A stretch of DNA of 64,000 nt, taken from the NCBI GenBank assembly GCA_036583965.1, contig JAZBQD010000015.1, forward strand, positions 72,270,330-72,334,329. Direction: 5' to 3'. This document shows, one piece after another, positions 39,960-49,820 of the stretch (the first letter of the stretch is position 1; each line of letters opens with the position of its first letter). Both the position numbers and the translations under genes were made by a program. The notes below the pieces were generated by a model. The model saw only the letters and a list, made by a program, of their open reading frames with translations, did not search any database and was not told where the DNA came from. The stretch comes from Prunella strophiata (taxonomy: Eukaryota; Chordata; Aves; Passeriformes; Prunellidae).

Positions 39960-40002
39960 TGATATGAGAGAAATGCATGAGAAAGAGCATCACTTTCTGC
40001 TG
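39960..40002 (+). repeat. Dispersed repeat, copy A
   Basis: GAAATGCATGAGAAAGAG followed by ATCACTTTCTGCTGCT recurs, with a small internal gap, near 48410-48458. Two long matching blocks in the same order and orientation point to a shared interspersed-repeat ancestor rather than chance. The family is not recognised; a solo retroviral LTR or DNA-transposon remnant would fit. Confidence 0.65.
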
Positions 40003-40689
40003 CTAACAAACCTAGCTTTGTGAGTAAAAATTGATACAAATTACCCTTAATTATCTATCATTAAGAACAAAAAAACAGTGGTATACTACATAATACATCA
40101 AGGTTCGGAAAAGTGGAACCTTAAAACTCAAGATTGAAAACTGAACTTGTAGGTGCCTACATTGTTAAAACAAAAAGCTACTCAGTAGTCAGATGGATTT
40201 TATAAAGATTATCTGTAGATTTTACTGCAAACTTAGGAAGAGATCTTTATTTCTTATGCAAGAAATTTGGAGAAGAACAAGCTAGAAATAGCAATCCTTT
40301 TTTCCCCCTCTCTCTTTAAAACATAAACAAATGCTCTCTTGCTCTTCATAACACAGTTAAGGCATTTAAAATTAATAAAGTTCAATTAGCACACCTGTGA
40401 AGCCTAAATTAAATTTCAGAAGTGCCAGTCAGGTAAGAAGTCAGCTGCAGGAGAAACATGCTTACTCTCAAATTGCAAACCCAAGCACCACCACACTTTA
40501 AGGGTGCTGGAAACTTGTGTTCTACAAACATGTAAGTCATATCTCTAGTTCTTTATAATATTATTAAGAAACTAAGTGGCATGTACGTTTTTAAGTATTT
40601 GGATATTCAGATATTGCCAAGTAACAAAATACTCAGTAAGCCTGTCTTGATTGTAGGTTTAGGAACAAGTTCTGGAGTTATGACAGAGA

Positions 40690-41258
40690 AGGTTCCCAAA
40701 AGGCCAGGGCAGTGACTGACTCGGCCCTTGTGAGGGCACACCTCAAATCCTGTGTTCAGTTTTGGGTCCTTCTCTGCAAGAAAGACACTGAGAAGCTGGA
40801 GTGTATCTAGAGAAGGGCAACCATGCTGGTGAAGGGCCTGGAGCACAAGTTTGATGAAGAGCAGCTGAGAGAACTGAGGTTGTTTAGCCTGGAGGAAAGG
40901 AGACTCAAGGGAGACCTTATCACTTTCTACAAACACCTGAAAGGAGTCTGTAGCCAGGTGAAGGTTGGCCTCTTGTCCCAAGTAACAACAGAACAAGAAC
41001 AAATGGCCTCAAGTTGCAGCAGGGGATGTTTAGATTGGATATTAGGAAAAGTCTTCACAGAAAGACTTGTCAAGCATCAGAACAGGCTGCGCAGGGAAGT
41101 GGTGGAGTCACCATCCCTGGAGGTATTTAGAAGATGTCTACATGTGCTGCTGTCCGATGGGGACACGGGTTAATGGTGGGCTTGACAGTGCTGGGCTGAC
41201 AGTTGGACTCAATGATCTTAAATGTCTTTTCCAACCTGAATGATTCTATGATTCTGTA
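40690..41258 (+). mobile_element. CR1 retrotransposon, 5'-truncated, with intact 3' terminus
   Basis: The plus strand carries the end of CR1 ORF2 and the full 3' end, terminating in two ATTCTATG-like octamers (41243-41258). A 116-codon open frame (40823-41173) still runs through the ORF2 C-terminus, including EEQLRELRLFSLEERRLKGD and a later CLDWILGKVF stretch. The upstream reverse transcriptase core is missing, so it cannot be autonomous. The long residual frame and clean terminal repeat suggest this is one of the younger CR1 insertions in the window. Confidence 0.95.
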
Positions 41259-42344
41259 ACAGAAATGCACCATACAGAGCAATCCTTATGCAAAATGCAG
41301 AGGTACTTGCATTTCTTTCTGAACAGAATGTCATCATTCTAAGGCTACCTCACCAAAGCAGTTTCTTTTAGAAAATTATCATAAACATTTATTACAAAAA
41401 GAACCCTGGAGAATTTGGCTCTGTCTTCCTGTGTTCCTCAGTCATATTTGGTGACATCATACACTGATGAAGAAGTTCACTTCTGCAGCTTAGCAAACAA
41501 CTGTAGCAGAGACAAAACCAACTCCATCTTCTGCAAATTTTGTTACCAGTTAACACTTTTTCAGTTTGCTTTCAAAAAGACCCACATTCATTATGCAGAA
41601 AGTCAATTAGCCAAGATTTGGAACAGACATTTATGACCTTTAGTATTCTAAGACAAAGTTCAAACCAAACAGACAGACAAACTGAAGACCAAGACAGGGA
41701 ATTATCAATAGCCTACATCCAGTATCTTTTACTGTATATTAACAAGGATCCTATTGAAGCCAAAATCTCCCTTTTGCTTTTGAGAAGTAGATAGAAGTAA
41801 AAACCTAAAAAACACTGAGAAAAGGTAATCAAATGCTATGATTTGCATTCTGGTGCTAGTTTTGTGGAATATTTCAACAGTAAGATGGAAACTTGATAGT
41901 TCATGAATTTCAGATGGTGAAGGAAACAGGTCCTTAGAACTGCAGATGACATTTTGTTCATGATTTTAAATTTCATAAGGTTCTTACATTCCACCGTCAT
42001 GAAATGAAAACAAATTAAACCAGGGTTTACTCTACCTATAAATATATGGTTTTCTTGGAATCATCCCAGAACCAATGGTAATAGAAGCAATAACATCAAA
42101 ATTTTAACCAGTAGTATTACCTTTTGTGATTTAAGTAGAAATAAATGAGCCTCAAGTGTTCTTTCAAAAGGAAGGATAGAACAAGCAAACAGCACACTGA
42201 ACTAGTGAACAACTGAGAACAATTTAAAGAATAACCTCTGAAGTGCATTAGCTCAGTAATGAATTAAGTAGTAAGGTCAGAATATACTATCATTTGATAT
42301 CCACAACAGAATAGTTTACCAATCAGACTATTTATGTATTTTAA

Positions 42345-42359
42345 ATATATATATATATA
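42345..42359. repeat. short (AT)n dinucleotide run
   Basis: About seven AT units; a minor microsatellite. Confidence 0.85.
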
Positions 42360-42720
42360 GCATTCAAGAAATATATCCAGACAACTGTAATTTGATGGTT
42401 TTATTTCCATGATGAACTACAACAAGTATTAAAAGTCTAAATTCATTTCTAAAATCAATTTGTTCATATTAGCCACCAACTCCAAATCTCATTGTTTTAT
42501 TTGCTACAAAATCAAAAAGCCATCCAACAGAAACCACTTTCCCGGGAGGTACTAACAGTCTGCAATAATTTGATTCATCTGGCAAAGGAAAACAGCTTGA
42601 GCTTCTTTATAATCTTCTGCAGGTGTGCTTTCTAGATCATGATTCACTCCAGAAAGACCCTGTCAATACACCTGCAGTGTCTCAGCTGACTGCACTGAAG
42701 GGCAAGAATCCTTAAACTTT

Positions 42721-42769
42721 TGCTGTTGGTTTTTTTGGTGTTTTTTGTTTTGGTTTGGGGTTTTTTTTG
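42721..42769 (+). repeat. G/T-only asymmetric tract
   Basis: A stretch of T runs broken by GG and GGGG with a single C near its start. It is a member of the asymmetric tract set. Confidence 0.8.
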
Positions 42770-43940
42770 AGATTGTTCAACTAATTTTTCATCCAATAAA
42801 CATCATGTGATTTTGTCTGGGACAGACTCATCACTCCTCCTATTTTCTTAATCCCTACAAATGACATCCTATTTTCTCTGCACTTGAATGATTAGCTTCA
42901 TAAAAAAACCTTTATATTTTACTGGGACAATCTTTAGCTAGTCTTTTTATCATGTTTTCTCAGCACCCTATTCAAAATGAGCATATCCAGTTAAGAATAT
43001 ATACTGCCCTTTTTTTAAGAGAAGCTTTTATCCGTCTCCTAAATCTGCAATGTACTTAAGGTCCTCTTTAGGCAGGTCATGTAATTGCTTTACATGCAGC
43101 ACAATTTCTGTAGACTAAATGTTGATCTTGAGCAAGAACTGTAAATGTTGTTAATACATGCAAATTATTAAATTGCTTTGGAGATTATATAATTTCTGGC
43201 AAATCCCACTGGTTTCACTCATGTAAAGAGTTCCACTAATGTCAATAGAATTTTGAGAGTAATTATGAATAAGACTTGATTGTGTTGACCAAAATACAAA
43301 AAGATCTTCCGTACCTTGAAGGGTGGGGCAATGGCCCTAGGTCATCTACAAATCCCCTAAACAACCATATCTTACAGCAGAAGCTTCCAAATCCCTACAA
43401 GATTCTTGAGAACTTTCTTCCCCAACTTTTAATTTGTGCTGATGGTTGAAACTTTGATATTGCACTTTATGTTTAAAGGCACATCATTACTGTCCATAAC
43501 CTCTACAACTGTTCAGGTTGTGTGCAAGGCTGCCATCGAGAAGAATTCCTAGCAATATTTCAGCCTAAAAACGTGAGCACACCCAGGTATTTTTTGGCAC
43601 ACCTACACAGAGACAAGAAATAAAGCATATGTCATGTCTCTTACAAGGTGTAGCAGGAGCAATTACAAGCCAATTGCTTCTGATAGTGTCCTCATCACCC
43701 CTAGCTGCAGATGATTGGCATTGATGCAGCTTGATACATTGTTCAGTTGGCAATACTTTGTCATGTACATGTTTACCTGCTAGAAAGCAGTGTTTCTTAG
43801 AAAAAAAAACCTGATCTGTTATTCTTAAATTGTAGTTACATGACAAGAAGTCAATTAGAAGTAACTACTAAGACAATCTATTCCTGGAGCTTCTACCCTG
43901 CACCAATCTCCACTACTGAACTCCTCCCCTTCCTCCCTGT

Positions 43941-43988
43941 TCTGTTTTGGGGTGAGGGGGAGGTTAGGTTGGTTTTGGTTTTGTTTTG
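43941..43988 (+). repeat. G/T-rich asymmetric tract
   Basis: G-runs (GGGG, GAGGGGGAGG) followed by ggttggttttggttttgttt. The G clusters give weak quadruplex potential on the plus strand. Confidence 0.75.
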
Positions 43989-44329
43989 CTTCCCTTTGAA
44001 ATGTAGTGTGTTCTTAATGCTAGCTGGACCTTTTTAAAACCTGGCAATGGGGAAGGGCAAGATTAAGAGTCACAAAGGAATGGGACTCTTAACATTCCTC
44101 TTCCACAAAGGAATGGGAAAATCTACAACTTGTAGCCATCTAGAGCCTCCTGGTACAAGAAGCCTTGGTCAAATAAACAGTATTTATCTTAGTGTATGCT
44201 CTGTGTGACATTAGAAACATGATGTATTATTCCCATTTGGAGAAATTATAAACAAAGATTAACCAAGTTTTTCTAAAAAAAGAATTCCAATACCAGTCCT
44301 GTCAATCATACAGTTAGTGCCTAGACTTT

Positions 44330-44351
44330 AAAAAAAAAAAAAAAAAAAAAA
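44330..44351 (+). repeat. poly(A) run, 22 nt
   Basis: Twenty-two consecutive A residues. Confidence 0.9.
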
Positions 44352-45173
44352 GCCTACTAAAAAGATTATTATCACAGAGTAGAAAGACTTCAGAATCAAA
44401 TTTAAAGGAGCAGGGATTTTAAAGGTACCTGAATTACTGGGAGCAGGAAGAGTTTTCAGGGCCCGGTCTGTGACCTGCACTTCTCCCCTTCTGACATTAG
44501 TAGTGCAGGACCCAACAGCTTCTTCAACCAAAACCAGTTTTTGGCACCCTCTAGAGGTTTTGCTCCCACAAAGAAACAATTCAGAAGATAGATACTTATA
44601 ATAAAATTCAAAAGAGCTTACAAGTCAGAACTCAAGCCTTGAACCAGTGAAGGTTTTTACAAAAAGGGTCATGCAAGAATGCAAAGCTAATACATCAGAA
44701 AATCAATTCTGGTTTCATTCTTTGTGATCAGATTGCACATCTCAGTCCATCAGCTCAGGACTTTTGGATTTGTAAGAACAACTAGAAAAACAGATGACAA
44801 TTAACTCTCCCCTGTTAAAACCTAGGGAATCACCACATAAATGTGTCTTTATAAAAAATAATGTTTCACTTAGTTTATGAGAAAATTGACCAACCTGGAA
44901 TACAGCTAGCAAAGTAACAGATCACCCATCTGTGCAACACTGTAAAATAATATTCCAAACCTCTACTGTCATGTGGATATATTTTTATAAAGTGGAAGTT
45001 AAATTTTGTTCATGTTCTCTACATAAAAGCAAAATTAATAATCCATTTTGCCATCATTTTTCCAGACACCTTCCCACAAAATCCTGTCCATACAAAATAT
45101 GAAGGGAAAGAGCTTTCTATTGCAAAATTGCCTTCTGACTTTTTGATCAAGTTAGTGCTAGGATGCCATTTTA

Positions 45174-45215
45174 TATACTATATAACTAGTATAACTAGTT
45201 CTATACTATATAACT
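45174..45215 (+). repeat. 14-bp direct repeat with 14-bp spacer
   Basis: TATACTATATAACT occurs at 45174-45187 and again at 45202-45215, separated by 14 bp that itself contains a shorter TATAACT copy. It looks like a local slippage or duplication product. Confidence 0.9.
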
Positions 45216-45659
45216 GTTCAGATCTCAGTAGGTCATGCTCTTCAGGTCCAACACAAGTATGATCAGGAATGAAGCATTCATTTTCTGCTATCATCACTTT
45301 ACATCTAAAAATAAAGTGTATTTCAAGCAGATTTACACAACTTCCTAAAACAAAGCAGAAAGCATTAGCTCATTTTAGATGCTTCATTATGAAAGAAAAA
45401 TCCCAACAAAACATTCTGCAATCTTAATATTGAAGAAGCATTTCTCATCATCAATTATATAACAGAAATTCTGACTGTGAAGTGTTTATTTTTAGAATCA
45501 TTTGAAATTGCAAGCCATTAATCCAGAGCTTTCCAACCACTGGACTTTTGCTGCAAATGTCTCACCTTGATTTTCTTAAGAAAGCAAATTTAAAAAATCA
45601 CAGAACACACAGATTAGGGAGTCCAGGGTACCCCAGGAGTAAAAGAAAAATGAAGGAGT

Positions 45660-46618
45660 GCTATATCCTTGGCCCAGTTCTTTTCAACATGTTCATTAAG
45701 CATCTGGACACAGGCCTCAAAGGAACACTAAATAAGCTTGCTGATGACACTAAATGGCGAGGAGCTCTTGACTCCCTTGATGGCAGAGAAGCCCTGCAGA
45801 GAGATCTCAACAATCACCAACTGTATGAAGTTCCACAAGGAAATGTGCTGGGTTCTGCACCTGGGATGGGACAGCCCTGTATGTATGGACAGAGTGACTG
45901 GAAATGAGATGCTGGAAAGCAATGCCATGGAATGGGACCTGGGGGTCCTGGACAGTGGAAAGTTGAACATAAGTCAGCAGTGCCCTGGCAGCCAGGAGGG
46001 CCAACCCTGTCCTGGGGGACATCAGGGACAGCATTGCCAGCCAGGCAAGGTAGGGGATTTTCCCACTCTGTTCTGCTCTGCACTGGGGAAGCCTCACCTT
46101 GAGTGCTGGGGCCAGTTTTGGGTGCCACAATATAAGAAAGGCATTAAGCTGTTATAGAATGTCCAAAAGAAAGCCACAAAGATGGTGAAGGGTTTGGAGG
46201 GGAAGCCATAGGATGAGCAGCTGAAGTCACTTGGTCTGTTCAGCCTGGAAAAGAAGAGACTGAGGGGAGACCTCACTGCAGTCACAACTTCCTTATGAGT
46301 GGAAGAAGAGGAGCAGGTACCAACGACTTCACTCTTGTGACCAGTGATAGGACTTGAGGACAGCACGAAAGTGAGTCAGGGGAGATTTAGGTCAGATATC
46401 AGGAGAAAGTTTTTCACCTAGATGTTGGTTGGGCACTGGAAAAGGCTCCCCATGGAAGTGGTCACAGCACCAAGACAGTCTGAGTTCAAGAAGCATAAGG
46501 GAAATGCTCTCAGGAACACGGTGTGGTCCTTGTGGTGTCCTGCACAGGACCAGGAGTTGAACTTGATGATCCTGACAGGTTTCTTCCAATGCAGCATATG
46601 CATTTTCTATGATTTTAT
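45660..46618 (+). mobile_element. CR1 retrotransposon, longer 5'-truncated copy reaching the RT domain
   Basis: At about 960 bp, this is the longest plus-strand CR1 here. It opens with the reverse transcriptase block [17 protein letters not shown], followed by KLADDTK (around 45737-45757), the element's version of the catalytic F/YxDD box with L in place of the usual F. After a frame shift come [12 protein letters not shown] and DLGVLDSGKLNISQQ, then GKPHLECWGQFWVPQYKKG in the same frame. The copy ends in a CR1-like terminus (ttctatgattttata). Upstream reverse transcriptase motifs and the endonuclease are lost. At least two frame changes make it inactive. Confidence 0.94.
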
Positions 46619-47394
46619 ACATATACTTCAGTTCCAGTATCAGACTAATGTGAGACAGACTCATCACTTTATTCGAATTAGATTGCCGTATCAGTGACTG
46701 GTGAAATGAAATGAAGACCAATTGTTAACAAAAATCATACAGCATTTGCTTCGGAGAAAACTGTAATGAGACTCTTGAAACATCCTGATGATGGCTCCTA
46801 AGGGATGCAGCTCTAGCTACTGTGAATTCTGAATTTCAGGAGACTAGCTCTTGAATGTAGAAAAGGCAGTCTCAGACAAGGCTAAATGGTTCTGCACAGG
46901 CACACTTACTGCAGTCTTTTGGGCTCTGCTGGAAATCATGCAAAGCTCCTTTATATCCTGAATTGTCTAAGTCTTCAGGCAGCATTAGAGTATTTCCTTT
47001 CCATCTGCCTGCCAAGAAACAAGCCATGGCAACTAATGCAAGTGACATCTTTGGGACGACCACCACATTCAATGAACAATCTGAAGATCACACAGATTCC
47101 CACTTACAGAGAAACCAGCTTGTCTATTGTGTTAAAAGCAAGCATCAATGGAAACACATCAGGTCCACACCCAAAATTCTTACATGGTCCCAAACAGCTT
47201 CCATTCCTGGTTTAAAGCCTTGTTCTTTGTTCAATATTAAGTAACAGTTAAACTGATACTACAGTCCATTAATATCTGAATTGTCTTTGAGACAGTGGAG
47301 ATGTCAACACTTAAGTCAAAGAATGTGAAGTATGAAATGCAGCAGAACTGTGCACAGTTGTCCAGACATGGCTACATCAGTAAGACATAGAATG
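46619..47394. other. Spacer between two convergent CR1 copies, nothing recognised
   Basis: About 780 bp without a recognisable gene or repeat. It separates the 3' end of the plus-strand CR1 from the truncated end of the minus-strand CR1. Part of it may be CR1 3' sequence decayed beyond recognition by eye. Confidence 0.5.
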
Positions 47395-48290
47395 AAAAAG
47401 TCACTTCCCTCTGAAGCCCAGGAAGTTGTTGGATCTTTTCTGCCATGAGAGCACACTGCTGCCATCCACCAGGAGCTTTCAGATACTTCTTTACAAAGCT
47501 GCTTTCCAGCCAGCCGGCCCCAGCATATAACTGGCACAAGAGGTTATTCCAGCCCAGGTGCAAATTTGGCATTTTGGCTTCATTGAACTTCACAAGATTT
47601 CCTTCTTCTCTTTTCTCCAACCTGGTAACATGTTTCTGAGCAGCAGCAAAATCCTCTGGTGTATCAGCCAAATACACCATTTTATCAATCTGGTGTAGCT
47701 CTAAGTTTTCTTATCAGCTGAAAACTTGCCGAGTCCAGTTCAGTGTCCCATCACTGAGATCAGGAACAAAGATTTTCAACAATACAGGGTGCAACAGAAG
47801 CCCTTGGTGTATACTGTTAGTGCCTGGCCTCCAGCTGGATGTCATGTTGCTGACAACAATCCTTGGGCCGAGCAGATCTGACAGTTTTCAGCCCATGTCA
47901 CAGTTAAATTATTTCCTCCATACTTTTAAAGATTGAGTATGAAAAGATTATGGAATACTGTCAAAAGTCTCCCATAAAGTCAAAATAAAGTACACTTGTT
48001 GCTCTTCCTTCATCCCCCATGGTCATCATATCTCACCATAGAAGGCCATCAGGCTGGTAAAGTTTGTCTTCTCCTTCATAAATCAATTATGACTACTCCC
48101 AATCACCTTCTTGTCCTTCAAATATTTGGAAAGTGTTTCCGGGAGGATTTTCTCCATCACCTTTCCAAGGACAGAGGTGAGGCTGACTTGCCTGTAGTTC
48201 TCCAGATCATCCTTCTCGACAGCAGGGATGATGTCTGCTTTCCTCCAGTCCTCAGGAAACTCCCATGATAGCCATGACCTTTCAAAGATA
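47395..48290 (-). mobile_element. CR1 reverse-transcriptase fragment, truncated at both ends (minus strand)
   Basis: Reading leftwards, the minus strand shows reverse transcriptase blocks of CR1 ORF2 in order. First comes a PEDW...ADIIPAVEK segment with NYRQVSLTSVLGKVMEKIL (about 48260-48140). LKDKKVIGSS follows, then a decayed counterpart of the KAFDTVPHNILI block (about 47960). A block resembling WLNGRAQRVVV / SSWRPVTSGVPQG lies at about 47900-47800, and finally NLVKFNEAK...LHLGWNN...WLESS (about 47590-47490). Order and spacing match the family. Multiple stops and frame shifts are present. Unlike the other copies it lacks the CR1 3' untranslated region, so its 3' side was lost after insertion or has decayed. 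Confidence 0.88.
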
Positions 48291-48409
48291 ATTATTAGAG
48301 ATTTTAAATCTCATATAATTAGTAGGCAAGTAGAATTTTTAAGGTAGATGATGGGCAGATGCCATGATAAAGAGGATCAGTAATAACTCCTCCACTCTTC
48401 AGTGAGCAA

Positions 48410-48458
48410 ATATGGCAGAAATGCATGAGAAAGAGAGAGATATCACTTTCTGTTGCTG
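48410..48458 (+). repeat. Dispersed repeat, copy B
   Basis: AGAAATGCATGAGAAAGAG, a short GAGAT insertion, then ATCACTTTCTGTTGCT: the same two blocks in the same order as at 39960-40002. The sequence downstream includes AATAAA signals and a 10-bp hairpin, which would fit an LTR-like element, but no boundaries can be drawn. Confidence 0.65.
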
Positions 48459-48671
48459 GAAGAAACTATTGTGTAGAAGATAATTCTGAAGCCCTAATCA
48501 GCTGTTTATTAGCATCTGATCAGATATGTTCTTGCATCTGTAACAGCGTCCACACCAGAATAAAAAGAAAGGCCCTACTTGAAACACCCTGAGACATCTT
48601 GATAGTCAGAGACCAATAATGAGATGTCAAAGAATTTCATGTTACCGTGGTCATGATGAGTGAGCCCAGGT

Positions 48672-48697
48672 TTTCTGTCACTATCCTGTGACAGAAA
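48672..48697. repeat. 10-bp inverted repeat with 6-nt loop
   Basis: TTTCTGTCAC, the loop TATCCT, then GTGACAGAAA. It lies about 220 bp downstream of dispersed-repeat copy B and could belong to the same element. Confidence 0.9.
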
Positions 48698-49750
48698 GTC
48701 AGTGACTTAGCCTGTGCCCTAAGTCAGGAAAAGCAGAATCCAAAACAAGCTAGCTAGTAGCTGAAAACGCAGGAAATAAAGCCTGGAGCAAAGTTTATGA
48801 GAGGAGACTAAGTAATGTCAGAGAAAGATGCTGAACAGTCTACTGGAAGTAGGAAAAAAAAATATATATTTGTGGTCTAACCATTCTCTGAGTACATAAA
48901 AAATACCTCTACCATGGGTAAAGGAGGTGATGTACTCTACTATATTCACACACATAGGTAAACAAACTTATGTCCTAGAAACTCTGGGGTTTACACTGAA
49001 TTTTCTCTTCAGATTATATCTGCAGGAAACACTGTTGTCATTCGTGCTGTAGTTCCCCTTTTGAGGTGTAAGTGGTTTGTTAACTCCACAAGCCTTGCTG
49101 ATTGTAATCTGACAACCTAGAGGAACAATGGATAAGGAAAACAAAGATATGCTTTGAGCAGCTCTTAGAATAGAAATGTATGAAACCATAAGGAGTAATT
49201 GCCTTATGTACATGCTTTTAGGATAGCGATATTTAGAATAATTAGAAGGCAGATGTTCTAAAATTCACTGTGAATTTCAATAGACCATGCTATCAAGGCT
49301 GACTACAAGTATATAAATGGATCAGAATTGAGTAAATTAGATTTCTCCAGTAAATTAAATTAATTTTGCTCAGCAAACCTTCTTTAATTATTACTTTGAC
49401 TAAAAGAGCAGCAGCTACAAAAGCTACAACTAAAGTTTCATGGAATTTGTTAGGTTTAACACATTTCATTTTTCAAATTAATACTGCATTAATTATGGTT
49501 TTGAAAATGTATTGTATTGCTACCTGTAAATTATTCCAGAACAATAAACACAATCTATAGTATGTCCAAAAATGTTATATATTCTTGCCATCAAAGTCAT
49601 TACCTGTATTTGTTGATATATTTTACTCTATTTAAAACTCATGAAGTGATAAAGGCAACTTTTACCTGATAGACCAACTACAAAGAAAAATCTATGGTTA
49701 CCTTCTGGTCCACTGAGCCAAAGCCTAGGGTGCTCCACCACCTTGGCCCT

Positions 49751-49820
49751 TCTCTTTTCTTTTCTTTTTTTTTTTTCTTTTTGGTTTTGTTTTTTTTTTT
49801 TTTTTTTGTATTTTGTTTGT
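49751..49820 (+). repeat. T-rich interrupted homopolymer
   Basis: Runs of T up to about 18 nt broken by C, GG or G (tcttttcttttcttttt, then ttggttttgttttt). It is an A-rich tract when read on the minus strand. Confidence 0.85.

Larger units (their letters stand above)
33711..40689. other. Non-coding DNA with several hairpins, no gene recognised
   Basis: Seven kilobases without a supported exon or RNA gene. Two clean inverted repeats (35326-35374 and 36185-36209), long poly(A) runs (37763-37796 and 38854-38870), a 13-bp tandem triplet (38978-39016) and one copy of a dispersed repeat (about 39960-40002) lie here. Open frames of 137 (minus strand, 35711-36124) and 105 codons (plus strand, 36783-37100) resemble nothing known. 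Confidence 0.6.
41259..45659. other. Non-coding DNA, no gene recognised
   Basis: About 4.4 kb holding a TA dinucleotide run (42345-42359), G/T tracts (42721-42769 and 43941-43988), a 22-nt poly(A) run (44330-44351) and a 14-bp duplicated unit (45174-45215). A small hairpin with 9-bp arms (44063-44071 and 44084-44092) also overlaps a 15-bp direct repeat containing CACAAAGGAATGGGA (at 44071 and near 44104). No exon or RNA gene is supported. Confidence 0.6.

Noticed and set aside
45738..46157. 139-codon plus-strand open frame as a possible host gene
   Set aside because: Its blocks ([27 protein letters not shown]) match the CR1 ORF2 C-terminus, partly frame-shifted. It is retrotransposon sequence.
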